Source: Cohnella faecalis
Lineage (GTDB): Bacteria; Bacillota; Bacilli; Paenibacillales; Paenibacillaceae
Length of the DNA: 64,000 nt
Assembly (NCBI RefSeq): GCF_003570905.1
Contig: NZ_QXJM01000039.1
Coordinates: forward strand, 992,001 to 1,056,000
Reading direction: 5' to 3'
Within the stretch, counting starts at the first letter, position 1. Every line of letters starts with the position of its first letter. The notes under the pieces were generated by a model. That model saw only the letters and a program-made list of their open reading frames with translations. It made no database searches and had not been told where the DNA came from. The position numbers and the translations under genes are program-made. Positions 35,859-44,908 of the stretch are shown here, piece by piece.

Positions 35859-35870
35859 ACTTTCATTGCG

Positions 35871-35914
35871 ATACGACGCCTGCCCGATAACCGGTGCTGG
35901 GCGTCGTATTTTTT
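35871..35914 (+). terminator. Intrinsic terminator after the DUF72 gene
   Basis: ATACGACGCC pairs with GGCGTCGTAT, with further inner pairing, followed by TTTTTT. Confidence 0.88.
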
Positions 35915-36094
35915 ATCCCAACCTTCAAGGACATTGATTCCGCTGCTCATTATATCGCTTCTTATCCGTCGAAAGAATTAATCCAAACGAACTATCTAAA
36001 AAATAATTAACAAAATTAACTAATTCTTTAGAACTAAAAATCCGATAACAAGAGTAAACAAAGCTATCATTCATCCGACTTGGAGGCTGAACAA

Positions 36095-38331
36095 ATGAAT
36101 TTTGTCAAAAAATCTATCATTGCAACCGCATTCTCGGGAGCATTCGCGGCGATAGCCCTAATAGGCTCCGCGTTTGCCGCGACTGCGCCGACGCCGGCAG
36201 AAGCGCTGTCGGCAACGATCAGCGCCGGCACTGATGCCGGAACGACCAAAGTTACGGCAGTGCCGGATTCCGGCGATTTTCTGGTCTACCAGCTCTCGAA
36301 AACACAGGCAAAAGTTCCTACGCAAGAAACCACAGTACCAGCCACCGCCATCTATTACGTTCCGTCAACGGACATCAAGGTCGATTTGAAAACGGCCAAA
36401 TACGTCGACATCTATGAAATTGACGGCACTACCTTCAAAGTAAAGAAATTCAAGGAGCTTGAAATCGGCACGAACTACACGGCTAATCTCGCTCCGGCGA
36501 TCAACAAGCTCGTCATCGCGCCAGGGACTGCGCCAACGACAATCAAGGCAACGGCTACCTTGGGCAAAGGTAACAAATTAAAGGTATTTCCCGGTAACGT
36601 TCCGGTAACGTATCCACCTCTTATCGGATCGTCCGTTGAAGGCGGCATTGTTTATACGCTCGGCCAGAACATCCCCCTGGATCCGACAAATGACAACTAC
36701 ATTGCCTTTGTGGAACTTGACGGCAGCGGAAAAGCGGTGGCGTTCACCGAAGTTAAAGTGGACAACGCCATCGTAACGGCGTCCGCCCTCAAGGAGCCGA
36801 CGATCGCGGCCGGTTCCAAGGCTGGCACGACAAAGCTGACTGCTACTCTTAGCAAGAGCGGCAACGCTCTAGTTTACCAATTGGCAGCTAAAAAACCGAC
36901 GGTACTGCCGACGATAGGAAGCTCTCTGCCGGCCGGAACGTTCCCGTACACGAGCGGCAATGACATCCGGGGCGTCGATACGGTGAAAAACAAGTTTTTG
37001 AACGTATACGAAATTACGGATAAGGGCAAAGTCGCATCGTACCAGTCCTTCGAGCTGAAGCAAGCCGACATTTCCGTTCCTGCTGTTACGGTAACCTCGT
37101 CCACTTACGGCAAAAAAGCGGGAAGCACCATCTTTGTGCTTAAAGCGGCTGCGGGCGGAACGTTTCAGATTGCGCTGACCGATTCCCCAATTTCCGTACT
37201 GCCGCAAGTGGGAGATTCCGCTCCGTCCGGAACGACGGCCTACAAGTCCGGAACGGATCTTATCATCGGTAACAGCAAATATATCGATGTTTATGAGCTG
37301 AACAAGCAATCGAAAATAGTGGGCTTTGCGGAAATCGCCATGGCGGACTACGGCAAAATTACGGCTCCAGTGTTGGCTTCAACCGTTCAATCGTCCGTGT
37401 ACACCGCGGGCAGTGCGGCGTTGACCGTCAATTCCGGCAACACGGTTTATTACGCCATTAACAGCAAAGCGACGAACGTGCTGCCTGCCGTCGGCACTCC
37501 GATTTCCACATCCGGCAAGGTGCTCGTTACTTCGACGACTCAAGACCTTGTCGCCTTCCTTGGCGATGTAAACAAATTCGTGGACGTTTACGAATTGGAC
37601 GGCAACGGCAACCTTCTTTCTTTCGCGTCGATCAAGCTTATTGCGACCATGTTCGCGCCTGCTCCTATTAATTTCACGATAGCTCCGGGCTTGAGCGAAG
37701 GCTCGACGAAGCTGACGGTTGTCCCGGCCAAAGCCGGCAACATATTCAAGTTTGAGGTCAGATCGGTAGGCGATCCTGTCCCGACGATAGTCAGAGGCGC
37801 TCTTCCTCCGGGTTCTGTGAATCTCGTTAACAGCGGCAGCGAAATCGGCACATTAGACCCGATTACGAAAAAATTTATCGACTTGTATGAGCTGGCAGGC
37901 GGCAAAATCGTCGGCTACAAACAAATCATACTGACGTCGGCGGACATTAAAGGCGCCGTTCCGGTTGAGACGGAGGAGCCTACCGGCCTGTGCCTGTTAT
38001 AGCCGGTACGAATCCAATCTTGAAAGATATAGGCTCGACTTACACCCTTAACGTAGAAATCGCCAATGCCGCGAATCGCTACTTCGCCTATTCCGTACGC
38101 GATTTTGACGTAGTAACGGCGACTCCGCCTCCAAACTATGGCGACGATTACTGGAGTGTAGCGCCTAGCCCGTCCTTGTATTACCCGAATACAGGAGGGC
38201 CGAGCAATATTATGGTCCAAAAAAACCAAAAATACGTTGCCATTTACGAATTGACCAGCACTGCGGAAGGCAGCAAAATAATTGGCTATACGGAATTCGT
38301 AATAGCGGATTTGCCTATTTCTCCTCTTTGA
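36095..38331 (+). pseudogene. Secreted protein with seven ~90-aa repeats, frameshifted at 37987
   Basis: About 745 aa when joined. Signal peptide MNFVKKSIIATAFSGA...GSAFAA; ATG 36095 has GGAGG 8 bp upstream. The mature part is seven repeats of about 90 residues, each running from a TIAAGSKAGTTKLTAT-like start, through a VLPxxGxxxPxG segment, to KYIDVYELNxxxKIVGFxEI. Repeat 7 lies in another frame (continuing at 37987 as PVPVIAGTNPILKD and ending at 38331) because one C is missing from a CCC run; without it the protein stops after repeat 6 with GLCLL. I do not recognise the repeat family; a surface or matrix role is likely from signal and repetition. Single gene with an AT-rich upstream region. 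Confidence 0.8.
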
Positions 38332-38638
38332 GCATCGTATTGAAGACTAAATAAACGAAGAGGGTGCCCCCTAAGGATGGATGAGGGGCACCCTCTTTCC
38401 CATTCGGCGGTAGTTTATTCGTTGCGGACTCAACAGCCGTTATTTTCACAGTTCCAAAAAAATAAGCGCCGTCGCGGCTGCCTTTATGGCGGCATTGCGA
38501 TCGGCGCTGTTCAGCCTTCGTATTCGGTTTTACTTGCGTAATCGGCTTTCGCGTCCATTCCAGCCTTCCGATTTCCGGGTTAAGCTTTCCTTCTCTTTGC
38601 GTTTTCAGCCGGCTTTTTTTGGCCTTCGACATTCCCAT
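38315..38638 (-). CDS. Small basic conserved hypothetical protein
   Basis: Up to 107 aa. The first ~60 residues look like a genuine small basic protein (MSKAKKSRLKTQREGKLNPE, RKPITQVKPNTKAEQRRSQC); ATG 38638 has GGAG 8 bp upstream. The remaining ~49 residues read straight through the terminator hairpin at 38357-38398, which is unusual. If one T were missing from the seven-T run just after the DGAYFF codons, the protein would instead end about ten residues later, before the hairpin; given the other single-base deletions here, that is plausible. Function unknown. Confidence 0.6.
   Translation of the reverse strand: MGMSKAKKSRLKTQREGKLNPEIGRLEWTRKPITQVKPNTKAEQRRSQCRHKGSRDGAYFFGTVKITAVESATNKLPPNGKEGAPHPSLGGTLFVYLVFNTMLKEEK
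38357..38398. terminator. Bidirectional terminator between repeat protein and small basic gene
   Basis: GAAGAGGGTGCCCC and GGGGCACCCTCTTTC form a 13-bp stem around a 14-base loop. Confidence 0.85.
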
Positions 38639-38755
38639 TCTACCGTCTCCTTGTCAATCGTATGTTCATGTCGATCATACGGCATCTTTCCTCGCTAATG
38701 CAATAGTTTCGATAAATGATTCTAAACGGGGCAATAAATTTTTTCTATTTTCATA

Positions 38756-38785
38756 TTGACAACCATTCCCATGCGCCTATATGAT
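38756..38785 (+). promoter_or_regulatory. Promoter of the rtcB leader
   Basis: TTGACA at 38756-38761, 18 bp, then TATGAT at 38780-38785. It starts a leader of about 300 nt before rtcB. Confidence 0.7.
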
Positions 38786-38820
38786 AGGCAGTATCTTAAA
38801 CAGGAAGGAGGCTGACGGAC

Positions 38821-38931
38821 GTGACCGTACATGATATTCGCAACAGCATCGCAAGAACGCAACCGCAACCGAATAAGACGACGATCGTCCATCGGCCTCT
38901 ACGGGCCCGAGCAATCGGAAAGAAAGGATAA
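38821..38931 (+). CDS. 36-residue leader peptide upstream of rtcB
   Basis: GTG start with AAGGAGG about 9 bp upstream; 36 codons ending in TAA. The product is basic and short (starts VTVHDIRNSIARTQ, ends ARAIGKKG). It begins about 30 nt after the predicted transcription start and is followed by a GC hairpin and then a strong terminator at 38998-39031, all before rtcB. This order (promoter, good SD, short ORF, terminator, gene) suggests translation-dependent attenuation. A stand-alone small protein is the alternative. Confidence 0.55.
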   Translation: MTVHDIRNSIARTQPQPNKTTIVHRPLRARAIGKKG

Positions 38932-38997
38932 TCTCCCTGTCGGGCGCATAGCGCCGACCGCCGGAGAGTATTAACCTTATATTCGGAGATGTTCACG

Positions 38998-39031
38998 AAG
39001 ACCGTAAGCGATTGGGCTTGCGGTCTTTTTG
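38998..39031 (+). terminator. Intrinsic terminator in the rtcB leader
   Basis: AAGACCGTAAGC, six-base loop, GCTTGCGGTCTT, followed by TTTT: a 12-bp stem with one G-U pair, 62 bp before the rtcB start codon. As there is no gene but the 36-codon ORF upstream on this strand, it must act on the rtcB transcript itself. Confidence 0.85.
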
Positions 39032-39092
39032 CGTTTTCTTTTTGCCGGACTTTGACCTGACAACGAACATTAGAGAGGAATGGAACGTTGAT

Positions 39093-40517
39093 ATGAGCAA
39101 GAACGAAAATTACTACCGGCGAGTCGATCTCCCCGCAGGGGAGCTGCACGTATTCGCCAAGGATGAATTATTCGAGGCCATGGGAGCGAGGACGCTCGAG
39201 ATGGCCAATAACAATTTGCAAATACCGGATATCCGGTACATGAGCTATACGCCGGACGCACACGTCGGAGTCGGCACCTGCATCGGGACGACGGCTGTTT
39301 GGGAGACGGAGCGGGCTTTCGTGTCCCCTTCCATCGTCGGAAGCGACATCGGCTGCGGAATGCGGGTTCACGTCACAAACCTGAAGGCCGAAGACCTGAA
39401 AGACGTGAAGCTGCGGCGCAAGCTCGTCAAAGCGATCGAAAAACGGCTACCGGTCGAAAATCACGCGCGAGGCTATTTTTCCGATATCCGACTGGAAGAC
39501 GCGCTTAGAAAAGGGCTGCACGGCTTGCCGGGCAAATACGTCCCGGACGCGTACACGCCGCGCAAAGCGACATCGCTTACGCACGTGGAATGCAGCCGCT
39601 TCCGGTTTGACGAAAGCTGGCTCGACCGCATACCGGAGCAGCTCTGGCACCGGTCTCACCGGCAGCTCGGCACGCTTGGGGGCGGCAATCATTTTGTCGA
39701 AATCCAGGCTGTAGACATTGACGAAGGCAATCGCCGCATTGCGGAGCAGTGGGGGCTTCAGGATGGACAAGTCATCGTCATGATCCATTCCGGCTCACGC
39801 TCCTGGGGCGGAGCGGTCAACCAATATTGCGGCTCGGAGGTCGCGAAGACGATGCGCCTGCTCGGGCTGGGCACCGCCGATCCGAAGCTCGCTTTCGCGC
39901 CTTTGGACAGCGAAGCGGGACAGGCTTACGCGAATCTCATGTATTCGGCTCTCAACTTCGCCGTCGTCAATCGCCATCTGATCGGCTACGCGATACGCGA
40001 TGCGTTCAAGGACACGCTCGGAGCTCCGTTTGAAATGCGGACGCTGTACGATCTTATGCATAACTACGCTTGGGAGGAACGGCACGGTGACGCTTCGTAT
40101 TTCGTGCATCGCAAAGGAGCGACACGCTCGCTGCCGGCCGGGCATCCCGACAACCCGGCGCCCTATGCGTCTACGGGACATCCCGCGCTCATCCCTGGCT
40201 CCATGGGGACTTCCTCGTACTTGATGGTCGGCTCACCGGAAGGAGCGCGGAACTATTACTCCATCTGCCATGGCGCAGGCCGCGTCCGCTCCCGCAATGC
40301 GACGAAGCAGCTCGTTACCGTGGACGAATTCGCATCGTCGCTGCGCATCGGACAGGATGACGAAATCGTCGTCAATCACAAAGGGCTCGAATCGATCATC
40401 GACGAGTCCCCTCAAGCTTACAAAGACGTAGATCAAATTATCGAAAGCGTCGTCGGCGCCGGACTTGCGACTGTCGTAGCCAAGTGTCGGCCGATGGCGA
40501 CCGTCAAAGGAGTATAA
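39093..40517 (+). CDS. rtcB: RNA-splicing ligase RtcB
   Basis: A 474-aa GTP- and Mn-dependent RNA ligase joining 2',3'-cyclic phosphate or 3'-phosphate to 5'-OH ends. All active-site blocks are visible: PDAHVGVGTCIG, GSDIGCGMRV (metal Asp and Cys), GTLGGGNHFVEI, HSGSRSWG, and the guanylylated His in ICHGAGRVRSRN. ATG 39093 is used; GAGAGGA upstream is somewhat distant. The frame is open further 5' across the terminator and is not coding there. It is followed 8 bp later by an AAA+ ATPase, an association suggesting a repair or remodelling partnership. Confidence 0.94.
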   Translation: MSKNENYYRRVDLPAGELHVFAKDELFEAMGARTLEMANNNLQIPDIRYMSYTPDAHVGVGTCIGTTAVWETERAFVSPSIVGSDIGCGMRVHVTNLKAEDLKDVKLRRKLVKAIEKRLPVENHARGYFSDIRLEDALRKGLHGLPGKYVPDAYTPRKATSLTHVECSRFRFDESWLDRIPEQLWHRSHRQLGTLGGGNHFVEIQAVDIDEGNRRIAEQWGLQDGQVIVMIHSGSRSWGGAVNQYCGSEVAKTMRLLGLGTADPKLAFAPLDSEAGQAYANLMYSALNFAVVNRHLIGYAIRDAFKDTLGAPFEMRTLYDLMHNYAWEERHGDASYFVHRKGATRSLPAGHPDNPAPYASTGHPALIPGSMGTSSYLMVGSPEGARNYYSICHGAGRVRSRNATKQLVTVDEFASSLRIGQDDEIVVNHKGLESIIDESPQAYKDVDQIIESVVGAGLATVVAKCRPMATVKGV

Positions 40518-40525
40518 AAGAGCAG

Positions 40526-41797
40526 ATGAGTATAACGATTAGAACGTCGGACCGATTGTCCGACACACGCACTTATTTTGACTACGCCTCTATCGTGAAG
40601 AAAATAACGGAGCTGTTGGAGAGCAAATACGGCTGCGCATTCCGTCTTTATTTTCAAGAGGACAGCAGTGAAGTATGGGACGCGCTTGACGAAGATATCC
40701 GCAGCGGCTTCCCGGAGCTCGAACATGCGGCCAGCGTATACGATCTCGTGGAAACCCGGATGTTTTCTTACGAATGCGACCCCGAACCGGAGAAAACCGG
40801 CTATGACATCCGGCATTCCGTAAGCAACAACGTGTTTGTCTATTCGAAGCACAAAGTCGCGTTCGTGCGGGTTCCGAGGGAGGTTCAGTACGGCCTCAAC
40901 TTCGAGAATCTGATTTTCGCGGCGGGCGACGAGTGTATGGGGGCATTTCTGGCAGACATGCAGGCGCGTCAGCTTCAAAATCGAAAAATTCTCGTGTTCA
41001 CGGATACGAGGGACGGGTTGGACAGAAGCCGCGAGACGACCGTTCAACCGGTAACCCGCGACGACGTCATCATGGACGAGACGCTGAAAACGCAGCTTTA
41101 TCGCTCCGTCGACGAATTTTTCTCGAAGGATCGCTCCTTCTTCCAAACTTACGGGGTGCCTTACAAAAGAGGCATTCTGCTGTACGGCAAACCAGGCAAC
41201 GGCAAGACGACGCTCGTGAAATCGATCTCCGCAACCGTCGGTGCCCCTGTCGCCTATTGGCAAATTACCGAATTCACGAACAGCGAGTCGATCCAGCAAG
41301 TGTTTGCCGCCGCGCTCAAGCTGGCTCCGATGGTGCTCGTCATCGAGGATATCGATTCGATGCCGGCGTCGTGCCGCTCCTTTTTTCTCAACACGCTGGA
41401 TGGCGCTACATCGAAGGAGGGGTTGTTCCTGATCGGCACGACGAACTATCCGGACAAGATCGACCCCGCGCTTATGAACCGGGCAGGCCGGTTCGACCGC
41501 GCTTATGAGGTGAAGCTTCCGGATGAGGCGCTGCGGCTGGCCTACCTGACGCGCAAAGGAATGAACCGTCTGGTGGAGACAGACGCCGTCGCCGTGGCGG
41601 CTCGCCGGACGGAAGGGTTCACCTTCGCGCAACTAAGCGAGCTTTATGTCTCGGCTGCGCTGCAGTTCCATTACGAGAGCGCCTTGAATCTCGAAGAACT
41701 CATCTCCGGAATGAAGGCGGATTTCTCCAAAGGGCGAAGCCGCGAATGGATGACCGAAGGCCGTTCGCGTTCGCTCGGCTTCGTTCCGGCGGATTAA
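40526..41797 (+). CDS. AAA+ ATPase encoded with rtcB
   Basis: A 423-aa protein. The N-terminal ~200 residues are unassigned; the C-terminal AAA module (about 205-400) has Walker A GKPGNGKTTLV, Walker B MVLVIEDID, sensor 1 IGTTNYPDKIDPALMNRAGRFDR including the arginine finger, closest in appearance to the BCS1/proteasomal-ATPase group. It is not a sigma-54 activator, so it differs from RtcR of proteobacterial rtc operons. Start ATG 40526 gives MSITIRTSD; earlier in-frame codons overlap rtcB. Its client is unknown; co-transcription with rtcB suggests handling of damaged RNA or ribonucleoprotein. Confidence 0.85.
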   Translation: MSITIRTSDRLSDTRTYFDYASIVKKITELLESKYGCAFRLYFQEDSSEVWDALDEDIRSGFPELEHAASVYDLVETRMFSYECDPEPEKTGYDIRHSVSNNVFVYSKHKVAFVRVPREVQYGLNFENLIFAAGDECMGAFLADMQARQLQNRKILVFTDTRDGLDRSRETTVQPVTRDDVIMDETLKTQLYRSVDEFFSKDRSFFQTYGVPYKRGILLYGKPGNGKTTLVKSISATVGAPVAYWQITEFTNSESIQQVFAAALKLAPMVLVIEDIDSMPASCRSFFLNTLDGATSKEGLFLIGTTNYPDKIDPALMNRAGRFDRAYEVKLPDEALRLAYLTRKGMNRLVETDAVAVAARRTEGFTFAQLSELYVSAALQFHYESALNLEELISGMKADFSKGRSREWMTEGRSRSLGFVPAD

Positions 41798-41864
41798 TCC
41801 GAACGTCGGAATATGATAGGATAGAGGAAAGTTCCGCTATTATCGAAGGAGAGAGACATACGCC

Positions 41865-42338
41865 ATGCCGCATCTTCTATTCCGGGGAGTAGCCCCCGAT
41901 CAAATCCGTTCCTTCAGCCGCGCGTTGACATCCGAGCTTGCCGAATTATGCGGCTGCGGAACGGACAATTTCATTCTGGAGTGCTTGCATACGACCGCCG
42001 TATCGGAGCAAGGAGAGCTCGTTCCTTCCTTCCCTTTCGTCGAGATTGCCTGGTTCGAGAGAGGGGACGAGACGCGCGGCCGGATGGCGGAAGCCGTCGA
42101 CAGGCATATCCGCGCGTTGGGTTATCCGGAAGCGGAGCTCGCCTTCATCGCTTATCGGGAAGATTCCTATTACATTAACGGCGTCCCGGTCGCACCGAAC
42201 CCGCAGGAAGAGCTGGAAAGGCTGCGGGCGGAGAACGGGAGGCTGAAAGATCAATTGGCCCGTTCCAGACAGGCGCTGCTTGGCGGAGCCGCAGGAGGAA
42301 GCATGTCGAGCAAGCTTCGGGAAGCGTTGAGGGAGTAG
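41865..42338 (+). CDS. DUF1904 family protein
   Basis: A 157-aa soluble protein. Residues 1-105 match DUF1904, a tautomerase-like fold (MPHLLFRGVAPDQIRSFSRAL, FPFVEIAWFERGDETR, AFIAYREDSYYINGVPV). The C-terminal ~45 residues form a coiled coil (QEELERLRAENGRLKDQLAR). Function unknown. TATGAT about 55 bp upstream suggests its own promoter, separate from the rtcB operon. Confidence 0.82.
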   Translation: MPHLLFRGVAPDQIRSFSRALTSELAELCGCGTDNFILECLHTTAVSEQGELVPSFPFVEIAWFERGDETRGRMAEAVDRHIRALGYPEAELAFIAYREDSYYINGVPVAPNPQEELERLRAENGRLKDQLARSRQALLGGAAGGSMSSKLREALRE

Positions 42339-42501
42339 CTTGCGGGAATTTTATCGAATAATGACTACTTTTGCAGCTTGCGAATTTCGCAGAAACATTT
42401 GGGCGGCGGGTCGCGTTTAAAAGTGTACCCGACCGGTCCGAACGTCATTGCGCTATTGTCTCATCTCTACGGCTCCGGCGGCAATCGAAGGAGGTCGTGT
42501 G

Positions 42502-44568
42502 ATGAAGAAATTCGCGTTAGCCATATTGGCGCTGAGCCTGCTGCTCGGCGCTGCGATACCCGCAGCATGGGCGGCCGAGCTGACGACCGAGCAGAAATTC
42601 GAGGCGCTCAAAAAGCAAGGAATTCTGGTCGGCATGGGCGACGGAAACCCGCGATTGTACGAGTTGATGACTCGCGAGCAGTTCGCGCAGGTGCTTCACC
42701 GCCTGCTGGAGCTGCCGAATGCGACCGGGAAGCCGACTTACAGCGACGTGCTGAAGGGAAGATGGTCGTTCGATGAGATCGAAGCCGTTACGGAAGCCGG
42801 ACTTATGGTCGGCACGGCTCCGCGTAAGTTCTCTCCGGCGGCGACGGTGACGGTCGAGCAGCTGGCTTCCGTTCTGGTCAGGGCGTACGGCTCGCCGGCC
42901 GGCGCCGCCACCGTATCGGGGAAGGTGTCCAATTGGGCGCGGATGTCCGTCGGAGCGGCGTTGAACAACGGCTTCATTGCCTCGCGCAGCGATTATACGG
43001 CAGGTGCGACCCGAGGCGTTCTCGTCGACGCGGTGTATGCGTATTTCGTGAAGACGCAGCAATCGCCGCTTAACGTTAGATCCGTAGAGCCGATTACGAA
43101 TCAAGCGGTGAAGATCAATCTGCTGCAACGGGCCGAAACGGTCGATGCCAGCCTCTTTTTGCTTCAGGATTCGCAAGGAACTTCCATACCGGTCTACCAG
43201 GCGATGCTCGGCGGCGATGGCATGTACGTCATCCTGACGACCGGCACGCAAGCGGAAGCGCGCAAGCATTACGTATACGTGGGCGGCAAAGCATGGGAGT
43301 TCACGTCGACCCGCTCGGATACGGCGAAGCCCCTTATAACGGGACTGACGAAGTCGGCCAACCGGACTTACGTCCTCACGTTCTCGGAGCAGCTCGATCA
43401 AGCGAGCGCCGCGAATCCTTCCAACTATTCGTTAAGCAACGGTTTGAAGCTGAAGACGCTGCAATTGTCGGCCGACAAGATGAGTGTCGTGTTCACCACT
43501 ACGACGCAATCGGAAGGCGTTCGTTATTATTTGACCGTCAAGAACGTCAAGGATGCGGCAGGGAACGCGATGGATACGCGGAGCGACCTGAGCTTCAACG
43601 GTACTAACGACGATACCAAGCCGAAGGTATCTTCGGTTCAGATCAATCCTTCGGCGACGCTCTCCGTCCGGTTCAGCGAGAAGGTCGATCCGCAGCTCGC
43701 GATTCAGACGGGACGCTACAAAATCGACAAAGGCTTGTCCGTGCTCAAAGCCGTCATCGACGGGGAAGGGCGGACGGTTACGCTGACGACGTCCGCTCAG
43801 AAGGACGCTACCGTCTATACCTTAACCGTCTCCGGTATTCCGGATGCGGCGGGAAACGTGATGGACACGCAGACGAACTTGTTATTCGGGGGAATCGCGA
43901 ACCCTGTTCTCCCTATCAGGCTGCAAAGCATAAGCGCCATTGACGAAAATACGGTGGAGATTGTGTTCGCCGATCGCGCCTTGACCGACTCGGATATCGC
44001 CAAATTGAATTTCGTTGTGCTGCAGGATAACGGAGCGAACATCTCGATGTCGGGCTGGAGCAGATACGTTCAACGAAAAGCGGGCAGCGACAGAACCGTC
44101 ACCGTGCAGATCAGGACGTCGGGCGAGGCGAATCCGCGCTTGTTCAGCCCGGGCCACTATTATCTCGGAAGGGTGACCGGCGTCGAGTCGTTATTGACCG
44201 ATGAAGGGAAGAACGATATGAAATTCGGAGGGACGGTTACGTCGAACGAAGCGCCCTTCGTTACGAAGGCTGTTGCGCTTAGCCGATCTTCCGTTAAAGT
44301 GTTCTTCAGCGAGCCGGTCAAAAACGTCAACGAGACTTCCTTCGCCATTCAGGAGCAGGAAGGCCCCGCCGTTGCCATCGATTACGACGAATTGAACAAT
44401 ACGGGAGCAGTCGTTACCGAAGTCATTCTGAGGCTGAAGGACAGTCTGTCCCCCGGCAAAGTGTATGCGATGACGTTCAAGCAGGGCGTCACCGACGCGG
44501 CCGGCTGGAACGGATTGAAGCTCAAGAACGGCGGCTCGGACTTCAACGTTCTGTTCACCGGAATATAG
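42502..44568 (+). CDS. Surface protein with SLH-like region and bacterial Ig-like (SbsA/SwmB-type) repeats
   Basis: A 688-aa exported protein. ATG 42502 follows AAGGAGG at 7 bp; signal peptide MKKFALAILALSLL...PAAWAA. Residues about 25-195 contain SLH-like units (LKKQGILVGMGDGNPRLYELMTREQFAQVLHRLLEL, YSDVLKGRWSFDEIEAVTEAGLM, ATVTVEQLASVLVRAYG), for binding cell-wall polysaccharide. The remainder has about four Ig-like repeats, each with TFSEQLD/RFSEKVD/FFSEPVK and VKDAAGNAMDT/IPDAAGNVMDT/VTDAAGWNG. Probable S-layer-associated protein. Confidence 0.88.
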   Translation: MKKFALAILALSLLLGAAIPAAWAAELTTEQKFEALKKQGILVGMGDGNPRLYELMTREQFAQVLHRLLELPNATGKPTYSDVLKGRWSFDEIEAVTEAGLMVGTAPRKFSPAATVTVEQLASVLVRAYGSPAGAATVSGKVSNWARMSVGAALNNGFIASRSDYTAGATRGVLVDAVYAYFVKTQQSPLNVRSVEPITNQAVKINLLQRAETVDASLFLLQDSQGTSIPVYQAMLGGDGMYVILTTGTQAEARKHYVYVGGKAWEFTSTRSDTAKPLITGLTKSANRTYVLTFSEQLDQASAANPSNYSLSNGLKLKTLQLSADKMSVVFTTTTQSEGVRYYLTVKNVKDAAGNAMDTRSDLSFNGTNDDTKPKVSSVQINPSATLSVRFSEKVDPQLAIQTGRYKIDKGLSVLKAVIDGEGRTVTLTTSAQKDATVYTLTVSGIPDAAGNVMDTQTNLLFGGIANPVLPIRLQSISAIDENTVEIVFADRALTDSDIAKLNFVVLQDNGANISMSGWSRYVQRKAGSDRTVTVQIRTSGEANPRLFSPGHYYLGRVTGVESLLTDEGKNDMKFGGTVTSNEAPFVTKAVALSRSSVKVFFSEPVKNVNETSFAIQEQEGPAVAIDYDELNNTGAVVTEVILRLKDSLSPGKVYAMTFKQGVTDAAGWNGLKLKNGGSDFNVLFTGI

Positions 44569-44588
44569 CCGCTTAAAGGAGCATTCGA

Positions 44589-44861
44589 ATGACGGCAATT
44601 ATCGCCATCTACTTACTACTTGCGAACATCATAGCCTACTCACTTATGACCTACGATAAAAAGCTGGCCGTCAAAGGCAGGAGAAGAATTCCGGAAAAAA
44701 CGCTGTTCGGATGGGCGGCCGCCGGGGGAGCGTTGGGCGCGCTGACTGCAATGCGCCTTCGCCGCCATAAGACAAAGCACGCTTCGTTCGTGGTCGGCAT
44801 TCCATTGCTGCTCGTCTTGAACGCATTTTGCGTCTACTTCCTGCTGACGATTATCCGCTGA
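44589..44861 (+). CDS. DUF1294 small membrane protein
   Basis: A 90-aa membrane protein with three hydrophobic segments. DUF1294 features: SLMTYDKKLAVKGRRRIPEKTLFGWAAAGGALGAL and RRHKTKHASFVVGIPLLL. ATG follows AAAGGAG at 7 bp. Function unknown; ends at a terminator shared with the convergent gene. Confidence 0.88.
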   Translation: MTAIIAIYLLLANIIAYSLMTYDKKLAVKGRRRIPEKTLFGWAAAGGALGALTAMRLRRHKTKHASFVVGIPLLLVLNAFCVYFLLTIIR

Positions 44862-44869
44862 AAGAAAAA

Positions 44870-44903
44870 CGGCGCGCCCCTGAACGAAGGGGTGCGCCGT
44901 TTG
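44870..44903. terminator. Bidirectional terminator
   Basis: AACGGCGCGCCCC and GGGGTGCGCCGTT form a 13-bp stem with one G-U pair around TGAACGAA, between convergent genes. Confidence 0.88.
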
Positions 44904-44908
44904 CAATA

